Positions 52,712-62,793 of a stretch of 64,000 nucleotides of DNA are shown here, piece after piece. The notes beneath the pieces are model-generated. The model worked only from the letters and a program-made list of their open reading frames with translations. It had not been told where the DNA came from and searched no databases. Position numbers and translations under genes: made by a program. Source of the stretch: Neocallimastix lanati (nom. inval.) (lineage: Eukaryota > Neocallimastigomycota > Neocallimastigomycetes > Neocallimastigales > Neocallimastigaceae); NCBI GenBank assembly GCA_016946835.1, contig JACVTC010000057.1:124001-188000 (forward strand), read 5' to 3'. The first letter of the stretch is position 1, and each line of letters starts with the position of its first letter.

Positions 52712-54000
52712 CTTTTATTATCAGTAAAGCCCTTTACTATGCTCCTCTACTTAGTTCCAATAAAATTCGTACAAGAAGTATTCAATCTTTAATTAATATT
52801 AGTATGCTATGGTGTCTGGTGTCTGGTGTCTGATGTCTGGGCTTAGCTCATAAAATCAATAATGAAATCAATTAAATCAAAGAATGTTTTATCGTTTTAT
52901 CATGTAAAGGTCACATTGAAAGGAATTCTATTATTAATATTTATACCTATTCTCGAGACCTCATTATGTGAGGTAATGCAAATTAAATGCTTTTGTAAAT
53001 GGATTAATTCTAATTGTATCATTAAAGATTTTATTAAAAATATTCCAAACTATGAGTAAATATAACTTTGGCTAAAGAATCATGTACTCTATATAGAAAA
53101 ATTTAGAAAAAAAAAAAAAATTATCAAAAAGTTTAGTGAATGTTATTGAAGTGTATTGGTTTGATACTGCTACAAAACAAGGTATTAAAGGAACTAACTA
53201 TAATAAATCAAAAATTCATTCACACAATAACTTTATTCAATCTTAATTGTAAATACACCAAAGCTTAATTTTGGATTTAATTGGATATTATGTTTAAGAT
53301 GTGGATATAAGTGTAATATTGCTATTGCCTTCAGAAGTGGTAGAGTTACAGAAAATTACCATGTTGTGATAAAAGTGATCAATCATTTATCCGATGGATA
53401 TTTGAATGTTCCACTTTTCCAGATGCTAGATTGAAATTATTAGATTTTATCAATGACCTTTTAATTTTGTTTGGAAGTAAAATAAGGAATTTACCTTTAT
53501 TCTCTTCCTACTCATCTATTTTTAGATTATTAAAAAATAAATTAAGGAATATATTTTTATATTTCTTCTTGGTGGAACTTTAGTTCTGAATGAGCTGCAA
53601 TTCAATACTGGGAAACAAAAACATTTTAAAGAAGCTTCTATTGAAGAGTTCTGAGTCTAATGTTCCATTGTATAGTTCACTTCGCGAATTACCTCACCAG
53701 CACTATACCGGTTGTTAGTAGCTCTCTTGATTTACTCTTTTGATTGGCATAGTGAAAGAAACCCTTCACAATCAAGAGAATCAACGTCGAAACCCATAGG
53801 GTAATGAAGAAGTTCTCTTACTAATTCTCCTACTACATCTTTAACACAAATAATAATTAATCGTTCTTTACAGAACTAATCTACGGAAATTGAATCTCCT
53901 AATAATATTTTTCTTGGTTTTGAGGAAGAATTTAATGGTTACTACACTATCTACTTTACAGAGGTTATTTTCTCTGTTTTATTATAATAAATATTTTTTG
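51840..54000 (+). mobile_element. Fourth LINE copy of the same family, degraded, with internal poly(A) tracts
   Basis: Same domain order as the neighbouring copies, without nested insertion: TYDSVPIFNIL (about 52005-52040), a GQGC-type block (about 52180), the catalytic box GGLFADDIFFLI (about 52317-52355), CYTYLRIPF (about 52537-52570), IRTRSIQSLINISMLW (about 52767-52815), IKCFCKWINSNCIIKDFIKN (about 52985-53040), VIEVYWFDTATKQGI (about 53140-53185), a decayed zinc finger (ENY...CCDKSDQSFIRWIFEC, about 53350-53410) and the post-finger region (FLGFEEEFNGYYTIYF, about 53910-53960). Uninterrupted A runs of 31, 33 and 30 bases sit inside the coding region at 51931-51961, 52277-52309 and 52680-52709. 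No tail or target-site duplication was identified, so both ends are approximate. Confidence 0.8.
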
Positions 54001-54389
54001 GTAGAAATAATCTCTATTCATGTCATAATGCCAGCATAGCTGTTAAAATTTATCTTAATTTTCATTATATTACATATTACATTAACTTTATTTTATATTA
54101 AATTTTTTTCTTTTTTTTTTTTAAAAAATTTTTTTTTAATACATTTTTATATATTCTTTTTTTATCATATATTTTATAATGTATTTTATACACCTAAATG
54201 CATACAATATATATATAGTATTTTTTTTTTTTTAAGGATCTTTTCCCTCATATAGCAAAATCGTTAGTAATAATTGTGATAACAATGATAAATATTTATA
54301 TATTGCAATTGATAAAATTATAAATTCAACAAAAAATGTTTAAAAAAAAGCATTTTTCTAAGTATTATTTTCATATTTTCACTCAATAA

Positions 54390-54440
<51 letters not shown>

Positions 54441-54859
54441 AATAAATAAATAAATAAAAATAAAGAAAATAATACTTTTTTTTTTTTTTCATAATAATTT
54501 ATTATTATTTTTAAAATTTTTTTTTTTAATGTTTGTATTATTTTATTTTATTTTATTTCTTAATTTTCGTTATTTTTTAAAATTATTTTATTTTATATAT
54601 ACATTATATATATATATATATATTAGAATAATATTTTCGATTAAAAATAAAATTCAAAATGTATAAAAAAAAAAAAAAGCAAGCAAAATACTTTCAGAGA
54701 GTTATTAAGCTAAAAATAAGTTTATAATTCTTAATATATTAAATACTTTTTTTTTTTTCATAAAAATTATTATTATTTATTAATTAATTATTACTATTAT
54801 TTATTATTACTATTATTTATTATATTTTTTTTTTTTTTTTATTTATTTTTTTTATTATT

Positions 54860-54904
<45 letters not shown>

Positions 54905-55518
54905 TAATAACAATAAACATAGAAAATATTGATTTATTTATTTTATTTATTTATTTATTTATTTATATTAATAAACTTAACTTAATTAACTTTAATTAAT
55001 TTATTTAATTATTAATTTTTTTATTTATTTACTTATTTTATTATTCTTAAGTATACATATACAATAAATTTATCAAATATTTATTGAATTGATAATTTTA
55101 TTGATATTTATTTAATATTAATATTTATTAGTATTAATTATTATTAGTATTACTAGTATTGGTATTAGTATGATTAGTATTAGTATTAATATTTTGTTCT
55201 AATTTTAACTTTGTAATGATGACTAATTAGTTTTATCAAAATTAATATTAAAAATTTTTGTATATATTTTTTTTTTTTGTATTGTATAAAAATGATTTTA
55301 CTAGATTGACTGAAAAAAAAAATAATAAAAAAAAAAAAAAAAGCTATCATTATTTAAACTATTGTGTAAAATAATATATATATTTTTTTTTCTGATTATT
55401 ATATTTTTATAATTATTTAAAATATTATATTATTATTTTTTTATAAATTATTATTTATTACTATATTATTATTTTTATTATTATTTATTTATTATTACTA
55501 TTAATGATTTCTTACTAT

Positions 55519-55549
<31 letters not shown>

Positions 55550-55940
55550 TTTTATTATTATTATTTCCTTTTAGTTTTTTTCTTTTATTTCTTTTATTTT
55601 TTTTATTTTTTTTATTTTTTTATTTTTTGTCTTATTTTGTTTTAATTTTTATTATGATTATTTTTTATTTTTGAATTTTTTTTTTTTTTTTTCTATTTTT
55701 TCTTTATTTTTTAAATTTTTATTTTATTTAATAATTATTTAATAATTATATATATATATGCCTACATATATATATATATTTATGTTAAATTTTTATTTTT
55801 TAAATATATATATATATATATATAATTAATAATAATCAATATATAATATATATTATTTGTATTTTTTTTTTAATAAATAATGATATAAATTGGTATCGCG
55901 GATATAATTTATAATATTCCAATATAAATATTATAAATCT

Positions 55941-55980
<40 letters not shown>

Positions 55981-56010
55981 AATTAATAAAATAAATTATT
56001 TTCTTATTAT
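54001..56010. other. AT-rich spacer, LINE region to 3' side of the Uds1 gene
   Basis: Contains the longest homopolymers in the window: A47 at 54392-54438, A39 at 54864-54902 and the T21A22 palindrome at 55940-55982. TA tracts lie at about 54605-54623, 55526-55550 and 55803-55825, and a TAGTATTA-type repeat at about 55125-55195. No coding sequence is seen. Confidence 0.6.
55940..55982. repeat. T21A22 palindrome just beyond the Uds1 gene stop codon
   Basis: Twenty-one T followed directly by twenty-two A, ending 28 bp downstream of the minus-strand stop codon. It is its own reverse complement, so the transcript could fold into a U/A hairpin close to the likely cleavage site. Confidence 0.8.
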
Positions 56011-59000
56011 TTAGAAACGATTGGTTTGAGTACTGACATTAACTCTTTGGAATATTTCTTCTTCTCGATCATGATGTATTTTTCTAATTTGTTGTTCTAA
56101 TTCAGAATTCTTTTCTAATTCTTTATTAACTAATTCTTGATATTGTTCACGAGTATCTTGTAATAATTTACGGAATTCCTTACGAATATTTTGTTCACGA
56201 GCAATAGCAGATTGAGTTTGATTTGCTGGAGGCTTACCTCCAACCTTATTAAATAAGAATTCTTCCATCTGAGAACGAAGTTTGTTTAATGCAGATCTTA
56301 AACTATTAATTTCCTTTTGATCAATCTTCTTTTCCCTTTCATATTCTTTATTAATGTTTGATAATCTTGTATATTCAGCTAAGGCATCATCAATTTCTGA
56401 ATGAAGTTCATTTGTATTCTTTTCTTGAATTTCTAATTCACTAGTTAAACGATCAATCTTACTTCTCATTTCTTCAATTTCTTCCTTCGTAGAACCAGTA
56501 TCATTATTCTTTGATTCTTCTATCATATTACGGAGTTTAGTAACTTGTAATTTTAAGGTTTCCTTTTCATCATTTACCATACTTAATTCGGCTTCATGAC
56601 TACGTTGGGAACGCTCGAATCTTTGTTTTTCAGTTTGAAGTTTAAATTCTAATTCTTCAACTTCATCATGTAATAAGTCCATATTTCTAATTTGTTCTTC
56701 CAATTCTTCAACCTTCTTCTTATTTTCTTGAGTTAAAGTCTCAATCTTCTTCTTATAATTATCTGTTACAGACTTAATTTCACTATTCTTATTATCAATA
56801 ATTCCTTTGTCCTTCTTTTGTACCTTTTCAAGTTCCTTATTCAATCTTTGAATCTCTTGATTAGCATTCTTATTGAATTGATTTAATTCATTAATATGAT
56901 CATTAGCCAACTTGTTAATGGATTCAGCCTTCTTAATTTCTGCAATTAATGCCTTCAATTTACCTTGACTAACGTTACGTTCCTTATCTAATTCATCCTT
57001 ACCCTTCTTGACTTCTTTTTCCATATTTGTAATGGTACTCTTCAAGGAATCTATCATTTTTTCTAAATCCTTACATTTATCTTGAGAATTTTTGTATTTC
57101 ATTTCAGCTTCTTTTATATCTTTCTTATTACTATCAGAAAGATCATTATATTGATTTTGTGTCTCTTTTAATTTCTTTTGAAGAGATTCTAATTCTTGTA
57201 TTTTAGCCTTTAAGGTACTTTCAAACTTGTTCAATTGCTTAATGGTACTATTAAGTTCTTGTTCCTTTGTATTGGTTTCTTTTTCAGATTTACTTAACTT
57301 ACTTGTTAATTCTTCAACTTCATTTTCATGTTGTTTATGAAGATTATTAATTTCTTCATCAAGCTTATCCTTTGCCTTCTTTTCGTCATCGATTTGCTTA
57401 TGAAGTCTATCTTCGATTTTATCGAATTCCTTTGCTTGATTTAAAATCTTTTCTTCTGATTCCTTTAATTCACGTTTAATTTCGCTCATTTTGTCTTTTA
57501 ATTCATCAGAAATCTTTTGCTTATCTTCAATTTCCTTTTCCTTCGTTTTAATGGTTCTCTGTAACTCTTCCACCTTGTCTTTCATTTCATTAATGGTATC
57601 GTTTTCCTTTTCAGAAGATTCCCATTTCAATTTATCGTATGAATGACGAATTTTATCATAATCTTCCATTAAATTATGATAGGTTTCAACTAAATGATCA
57701 TTTTCAGAAGATAAAATATCATATTCTGCTTTCATATCATTTAATTCCTTACGAACAGAATTTTCTGTCTTCTTAAATTCCTTTTCTTTTGATAATAATT
57801 CATCATTCTTATCTTCTAAACGGTTTCTGAGATCATTCATGTTACGACGTAAGCCTTCAATTTCTCTCTGTAGCTCTCTGTTTTCAGATCTTAAGGCTTG
57901 ATTCATTCTACTATTACCATTACCATTATTATCTCTAAAGTATTTGTTATTATAACGCATATCTCTATCGTTAAACTCTCTAGATTTATTCTTGAATTTA
58001 TATTCTAAATCATTATACTTTTCAGTCATTGCTCTCAACTCATTTTTGATCTTTTTTTCACTATTAATACGTGATTGAAGATCATCATCCGCTTCCTTTA
58101 ACATATTTTCAAGTAACTTAACATCTTCTTCACTATGTTTCAATTTCTTTTCAGTACTTTCTAACTTGGATTTAAGATCAAAGATTTCATCTTTTAACTT
58201 TTTATTTGAACTTTCATCATTAGAGTGACCTGGGTTTTGTTTTACTTCATCTTCTAATTCATGAATTTCCTTATACAAGTCTTTAATTAAATCATCATAG
58301 TGTTGATTATCACTATTATGTTTATCGATTTCATCCTTAAGTTCTTTCTTCTTCTTAGATAATAATTCATCTTGATCATCCAAATCAATAGATACTTTTT
58401 GAAATTGGGTAACAACATCAGAAACAAACTTTGCAAAGTTTTTAGCATTGTATTCCTTTTCCCTTTTAACTCCTTCAATTTCAGTAGAAAATGAATTATA
58501 TATTCTTTCTAAAATTTCTTTTTCTTTCAGTTCTCTTTCTAAATCCTCCTTTATTTTATCCATTTCATCATCACGATTATTATTATTATTATCCATATCA
58601 TTCTTGAAATAACCTCTTATTTCTTCCTCCTTATTGCGAATAGTTTGTCTTAAATGGCTAACTTCATCTTCTAGATCTTCACATCTATTCTTTTCATTAT
58701 CTAATTGACGACGTAAAATATCTAGTTCACGACGTGAACTAGCAGATGATGGACTACTATCAGAGTTTGAAGTGGACTCAAAATTTCCATCTTTTTCATA
58801 CTTTTTTAATTGATCCTTCAATTTAGCAATCATTTTATCCTTTTCAGAAACAGTCAAATCACTATTAGAACGTGATTGATTCATTTCAATTTTATTAGTA
58901 AGGACCTCATTTTCACTTTTTAAGTCAATGATAATTCTATCCTTGTCTTCTAAAAGAACTTGATTTTCCTCAATATTTTTTTCTAAATGATTCATCTTAT

Positions 59001-62000
59001 CTGTCAATTCATCAATTTTTTCTGTCTTGGCAACTAAATCGGCTTGACTGGTAGCTAAATCAAGTTTTAATTGACTATAATCTTCATCATTGAAATTACT
59101 ATTATTTTGCTCTAGCTTATCTTCTAATTCTTTAATTTTATTTAATAGATCTTCATTTTCGGGTTCTAATTTTGAAATAGTACTATTTAAAACAGATGAG
59201 GACTGTTCTAATTCCTTAATTTTGTATTCAGCTGATTTCAACTTCTGTTCATAATTTGCAATATCCTTCTTTGGATCTGAATTTTGGAATTTTTGAGAAC
59301 GAACGACTTCCCAACGAAGAACACCAGATAAATGACAGAAAACATTGTATTCGACAATACGAAGGCGATCAATATTTTTCCATAAATCATTGGCTAAAGA
59401 ATCTACCTTTTTATTGGCATGAGATAACTGCTCCTTTGCCTTCTTGGATTGTTTTGGATCTGTAGCACTACTTTTAGCATAAGATACTGCGGCTTCACGA
59501 ATCTTTGCTTCCATTTGAAGTTTTGATTGAATGGAAGCCACTCTTCTTGTCAAGGAAATAAAATCCTTTTTCATTCTATCATAGGTACTGGATTGAATGA
59601 TATTAAATTTAGCAGTATCTACCATTGCTTCATCAACTAAAACTTGCATTAACATTAAATCATCTGTATTCACTAAATCTGAATTTTTAGTTAATTCTTT
59701 CATTAAATCACCTATATTATTTGGTACATTTTGTGGATTAAACTTTTGGCTCATTCCAATGGCAGCATTAACAGAAGATATACCACCAAAGACATGAGTA
59801 TTGTCGAAATTAGATTTTACACCAAACATAGTACTATAAGATGTTGTAGATTCCAATGAGTTTCTTTTACTTCTAGTATCCATTTGAGACCGAGTAGGTA
59901 AAATTGGAGAGGTTAAATCACCAAGAATTCTATTTGGTAATGGAGGTGCTCTACTACTACTAAAAGAATAGTCGGTATTAGCAACTAATGTTTTTTCTGA
60001 TCCTAAAGTACGGCTTCTTTCTAAGTCATCTGGAGTTTGCGGACTTGGTGAACTATTATTTTTCTTTCCATTATTATCTTGATCTTCAAATTTTGAATTA
60101 TCTTCTTTACTGTCATCACTTTGAAGATTATTTGTTATAATTTTTCTATCATTTCTTATCCTTGGAGATCTACTATCATTTCTTAATCTCGGTGACATTC
60201 CATCCTTAGTTCTGGATCTTGATCTTCTTCTTGAGAGTTCATCATTTCTTTCTTTATCTCTTGATTCATCTCTCAACATACTTCGACCTCTTCCTCTATC
60301 TCTTCCTCTTTCTCTTCTTCCTCTTGATTCATCTCTACCCTTTCTTAAATCATCTCTTGAATTTTCATTAATACCATCCTTAATTAAATCATCAATATCA
60401 GCCTTTATTCTATTATTTTCAATATTCTTATCCCTAAATCTTGGACTCATTCTATCATTTGAATCATCTCCGACTTTCGTTCTAAATTTTGAATTCATTC
60501 TATCCCTTGGATTTATTCTTTCACTTGATTTTTCATTTAAATCATTCTCACCTTCAATATTTAAAATATCTCTTGAATTATCAGTATCTTCTTTCAAACC
60601 TTCCTTAGAATTGTCTCTTGAAGGTGAATTTTCTCTTGATCCTGGTATATATCTTGATCTATTAGGAGATGAATTTTCATCTCTTAAAAAAGGTCTAGAA
60701 GGATTAGGATTATTTGGTTCTCGAGATCTGGATCTTGGACGACCACCATGATGTGTTCTTTGAGGAATACTAATATTATCTAACATACTAGGTGGTGTGA
60801 TTGGTGAATGACTTGAATCAGGATTATTGAAACTTGAATCAGGATCATCTCTTGGTTTTGGAGGGAAATTAATATCTTTTTTAATAGATCTAGTACGTGG
60901 TGGTGGTGGAGGATCATCATAATCACCATAAAGTGTTGGTGGAGGAACATTAATATCATTATTATTTCCATTATCTCTTAGTGAACGAAGAGGTGGTAAT
61001 GGTTCATTAAATTCATTATTATTACTATTATTATCATTTCCTTTTGGATCATTTAAATCTTCATTCCTTACTCTTGGTGTGCGAGGTGGACGATCACGTT
61101 CACGTCTATCATCTCTAAAATTACGATCACCAGGATTAGATTGACCACGATCTCTCATATGATCATCTTCTCTTGTTCTTGGAGTACGTGGGGGTAATGG
61201 TGGTCCATTTGTATCATCTTCTCTTATTCTTGGTGTACGAGGGGGTAGTGGTGGTCCATTTGGATCATCATCTCTTATTCTTGGTGTACGAGGGGGTAGT
61301 GGTGGTCCATTTGGATCATCATCTCTTATTCTTGGAGTACGAGGTGGAGTTGGTGGTCCATTTGGATCATCATCTCTTATTCTTGGAGTACGAGGTGGAG
61401 TTGGTGGTCCATTTGGATCATCATCTCTCATTCTTGGAGTACGAGGTGGAGTTGGTGGTCCATTTGGATCATCATTATCTCTCATTCTTGGAGTACGAGG
61501 TGGAGTTGGTGGTCCATTTGGATCATCATTATCTCTCATTCTTGGAGTACGAGGTGGAGTTGGTGGTCCATTTGGATCATCATTATCTCTCATTCTTGGA
61601 GTACGAGGTGGAGTTGATGGTCCATTTGGATCATCATCTCTTATTCTTGGAGTACGAGGTGGAGGTGGTGGTCCATTTGGATCATCATCTCTTATTCTTG
61701 GAGTACGAGGTGGCGGTGGTGGTCCATTTGGATCATCATCTCTTATTCTTGGAGTACGAGGTGGTGGTGGTGGTCCATTTGAATCATCATCTCTCATTCT
61801 TGGGGTACGAGGGGGAGACGGTGGTCCATTTGGATCATCTTCTCTTATTCTTGAAATACGAGGTGGAGCATTCGGATCATTTGGATTTCTTGGTATTCTT
61901 CTTAATTTTGGTTTACCAAAGTCTTCACCCATTCTTGAAGCACGTACTGGAATAATTTTACGTCTATCTCCATCTCTCAATCTTGGAGTACGTGGAGGTG

Positions 62001-62793
62001 AACCTTGATTACGTCCTCTATCTTCTCTAAAACTTCGATCACCTGGATTTGAACGGTCTCGTCCTCTTTCCTCTCTGAAACTACGATCCCCTAGGTTTGG
62101 ACTTGGACTTAGACTTGGTCGTGGACGGTCACGGTTACGATCACGATCACGATCACGAATACGTCCTCTATCCCTATCTCTATCCCTATCCCTATCTCTA
62201 TCCCTATCTCTATCCCTATCTCTATATCTTCCATCATTACTATTATCATAAGAAACGTTTGAATCATCATTAGCATTTCTTAATAAAGATTTAGCTCTTG
62301 ATCTACGATTTAAATCTGAACCTACAGATCTCGATCTTGGTCTCATACGATGATCTTCACGATCGTCTGGTGAATTATATCTTTGATTATTTACTCTTTT
62401 TTTTGGAATTGGCTTATGTAATGTCATTTTATCTGCTAAAATTTGTGAATTTGTAAGATAAAATTCATCATCATATTCTTTTACACTACTACCATTATTA
62501 CTTAAATAAGAATTTTTTTTATTGGTTTCATTTTGTGTTTTATATTTATCATTATGCATCGACTCTCGCTCGATTTGACTGGTTGCCCTATTTTTCATTG
62601 AAACACTAAGATCTTCAATTTCATTTAATAATGTCGATAATCTTTGAGGCTCTCTTTTAGTAGAAGCATAATCTGGATATTTAGAACTTCCTTCTATCTT
62701 TTTAAAATTGTCAATTCTTTGTTCATTATCAATTTGATTTTTTTCACCCTCTCCTACTATAGCATTTTTTATCTTAAAAAAATAACTTGCCAT
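56011..62793 (-). CDS. Uds1-domain coiled-coil protein with proline-rich tandem repeats
   Basis: A single 2260-codon open frame from ATG at 62793 (MASYFFKIKNAIVG) to TAA at 56011, no intron needed. In order: basic Ser/Arg-rich N-terminus with RSRSVGSD; an RD dipeptide tract (about residues 188-231); two FREERGRDR-like repeats; thirteen repeats of DDDPNGPPxPPRTPRxR (about 309-540); a further disordered Arg/Ser/Pro/Asp-rich stretch (to about 960); a conserved region of about 1045-1170 (VDEAMVDTAKFNIIQSSTYD; QSKLQMEAKIREAAVSYAKS; LWKNIDRLRIVEYNVFCHLS) that I recognise as Uds1, the fungal 'up-regulated during septation' domain; then nearly continuous heptad-rich coiled coil to about 2245; end VNVSTQTNRF. 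Family knowledge ties Uds1 proteins to septation or polarity in yeasts and filamentous fungi; a cortical or cytoskeletal scaffold is inferred. The PPxPPR repeats could bind SH3 domains, and TPPR fits a cyclin-dependent kinase site. The domain assignment rests on pattern recall. Confidence 0.8.
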   Translation of the reverse strand: MASYFFKIKNAIVGEGEKNQIDNEQRIDNFKKIEGSSKYPDYASTKREPQRLSTLLNEIEDLSVSMKNRATSQIERESMHNDKYKTQNETNKKNSYLSNNGSSVKEYDDEFYLTNSQILADKMTLHKPIPKKRVNNQRYNSPDDREDHRMRPRSRSVGSDLNRRSRAKSLLRNANDDSNVSYDNSNDGRYRDRDRDRDRDRDRDRDRDRGRIRDRDRDRNRDRPRPSLSPSPNLGDRSFREERGRDRSNPGDRSFREDRGRNQGSPPRTPRLRDGDRRKIIPVRASRMGEDFGKPKLRRIPRNPNDPNAPPRISRIREDDPNGPPSPPRTPRMRDDDSNGPPPPPRTPRIRDDDPNGPPPPPRTPRIRDDDPNGPPPPPRTPRIRDDDPNGPSTPPRTPRMRDNDDPNGPPTPPRTPRMRDNDDPNGPPTPPRTPRMRDNDDPNGPPTPPRTPRMRDDDPNGPPTPPRTPRIRDDDPNGPPTPPRTPRIRDDDPNGPPLPPRTPRIRDDDPNGPPLPPRTPRIREDDTNGPPLPPRTPRTREDDHMRDRGQSNPGDRNFRDDRRERDRPPRTPRVRNEDLNDPKGNDNNSNNNEFNEPLPPLRSLRDNGNNNDINVPPPTLYGDYDDPPPPPRTRSIKKDINFPPKPRDDPDSSFNNPDSSHSPITPPSMLDNISIPQRTHHGGRPRSRSREPNNPNPSRPFLRDENSSPNRSRYIPGSRENSPSRDNSKEGLKEDTDNSRDILNIEGENDLNEKSSERINPRDRMNSKFRTKVGDDSNDRMSPRFRDKNIENNRIKADIDDLIKDGINENSRDDLRKGRDESRGRRERGRDRGRGRSMLRDESRDKERNDELSRRRSRSRTKDGMSPRLRNDSRSPRIRNDRKIITNNLQSDDSKEDNSKFEDQDNNGKKNNSSPSPQTPDDLERSRTLGSEKTLVANTDYSFSSSRAPPLPNRILGDLTSPILPTRSQMDTRSKRNSLESTTSYSTMFGVKSNFDNTHVFGGISSVNAAIGMSQKFNPQNVPNNIGDLMKELTKNSDLVNTDDLMLMQVLVDEAMVDTAKFNIIQSSTYDRMKKDFISLTRRVASIQSKLQMEAKIREAAVSYAKSSATDPKQSKKAKEQLSHANKKVDSLANDLWKNIDRLRIVEYNVFCHLSGVLRWEVVRSQKFQNSDPKKDIANYEQKLKSAEYKIKELEQSSSVLNSTISKLEPENEDLLNKIKELEDKLEQNNSNFNDEDYSQLKLDLATSQADLVAKTEKIDELTDKMNHLEKNIEENQVLLEDKDRIIIDLKSENEVLTNKIEMNQSRSNSDLTVSEKDKMIAKLKDQLKKYEKDGNFESTSNSDSSPSSASSRRELDILRRQLDNEKNRCEDLEDEVSHLRQTIRNKEEEIRGYFKNDMDNNNNNRDDEMDKIKEDLERELKEKEILERIYNSFSTEIEGVKREKEYNAKNFAKFVSDVVTQFQKVSIDLDDQDELLSKKKKELKDEIDKHNSDNQHYDDLIKDLYKEIHELEDEVKQNPGHSNDESSNKKLKDEIFDLKSKLESTEKKLKHSEEDVKLLENMLKEADDDLQSRINSEKKIKNELRAMTEKYNDLEYKFKNKSREFNDRDMRYNNKYFRDNNGNGNSRMNQALRSENRELQREIEGLRRNMNDLRNRLEDKNDELLSKEKEFKKTENSVRKELNDMKAEYDILSSENDHLVETYHNLMEDYDKIRHSYDKLKWESSEKENDTINEMKDKVEELQRTIKTKEKEIEDKQKISDELKDKMSEIKRELKESEEKILNQAKEFDKIEDRLHKQIDDEKKAKDKLDEEINNLHKQHENEVEELTSKLSKSEKETNTKEQELNSTIKQLNKFESTLKAKIQELESLQKKLKETQNQYNDLSDSNKKDIKEAEMKYKNSQDKCKDLEKMIDSLKSTITNMEKEVKKGKDELDKERNVSQGKLKALIAEIKKAESINKLANDHINELNQFNKNANQEIQRLNKELEKVQKKDKGIIDNKNSEIKSVTDNYKKKIETLTQENKKKVEELEEQIRNMDLLHDEVEELEFKLQTEKQRFERSQRSHEAELSMVNDEKETLKLQVTKLRNMIEESKNNDTGSTKEEIEEMRSKIDRLTSELEIQEKNTNELHSEIDDALAEYTRLSNINKEYEREKKIDQKEINSLRSALNKLRSQMEEFLFNKVGGKPPANQTQSAIAREQNIRKEFRKLLQDTREQYQELVNKELEKNSELEQQIRKIHHDREEEIFQRVNVSTQTNRF
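61165..61870 (-). repeat. Thirteen in-frame 51/54-bp repeats inside the Uds1-protein gene
   Basis: Each unit encodes DDDPNGPPxPPRTPRxR, with x at the first position P, T, L or S. Three consecutive units (about 61458-61620) carry an extra codon (DNDDPNG), making them 54 bp instead of 51. One degenerate unit (DPNAPPRISRIR) borders the array at its N-terminal side. DNA identity between central units is near complete, so recent homogenisation by unequal exchange is likely. Confidence 0.95.
62101..62230 (-). repeat. Short tandem repeat encoding the RD tract
   Basis: Repeated CTATCCCTATCT-type 6/12-mers on the plus strand encode alternating Arg-Asp on the minus strand, followed by GATCAC-type units encoding a second, shorter RD block. 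It lies within the Uds1-protein gene. Confidence 0.9.

Noticed and set aside
59256-59797. Plus-strand open frames of 66-69 codons
   Set aside because: Antisense shadows of the Uds1-domain region of the minus-strand gene.
61173-61955. 260-codon plus-strand open frame opposite the proline-rich repeats
   Set aside because: It is the antisense of the 51-bp repeat array; the repeat leaves several frames open. The minus-strand frame is embedded in a 2260-codon protein with a conserved domain.
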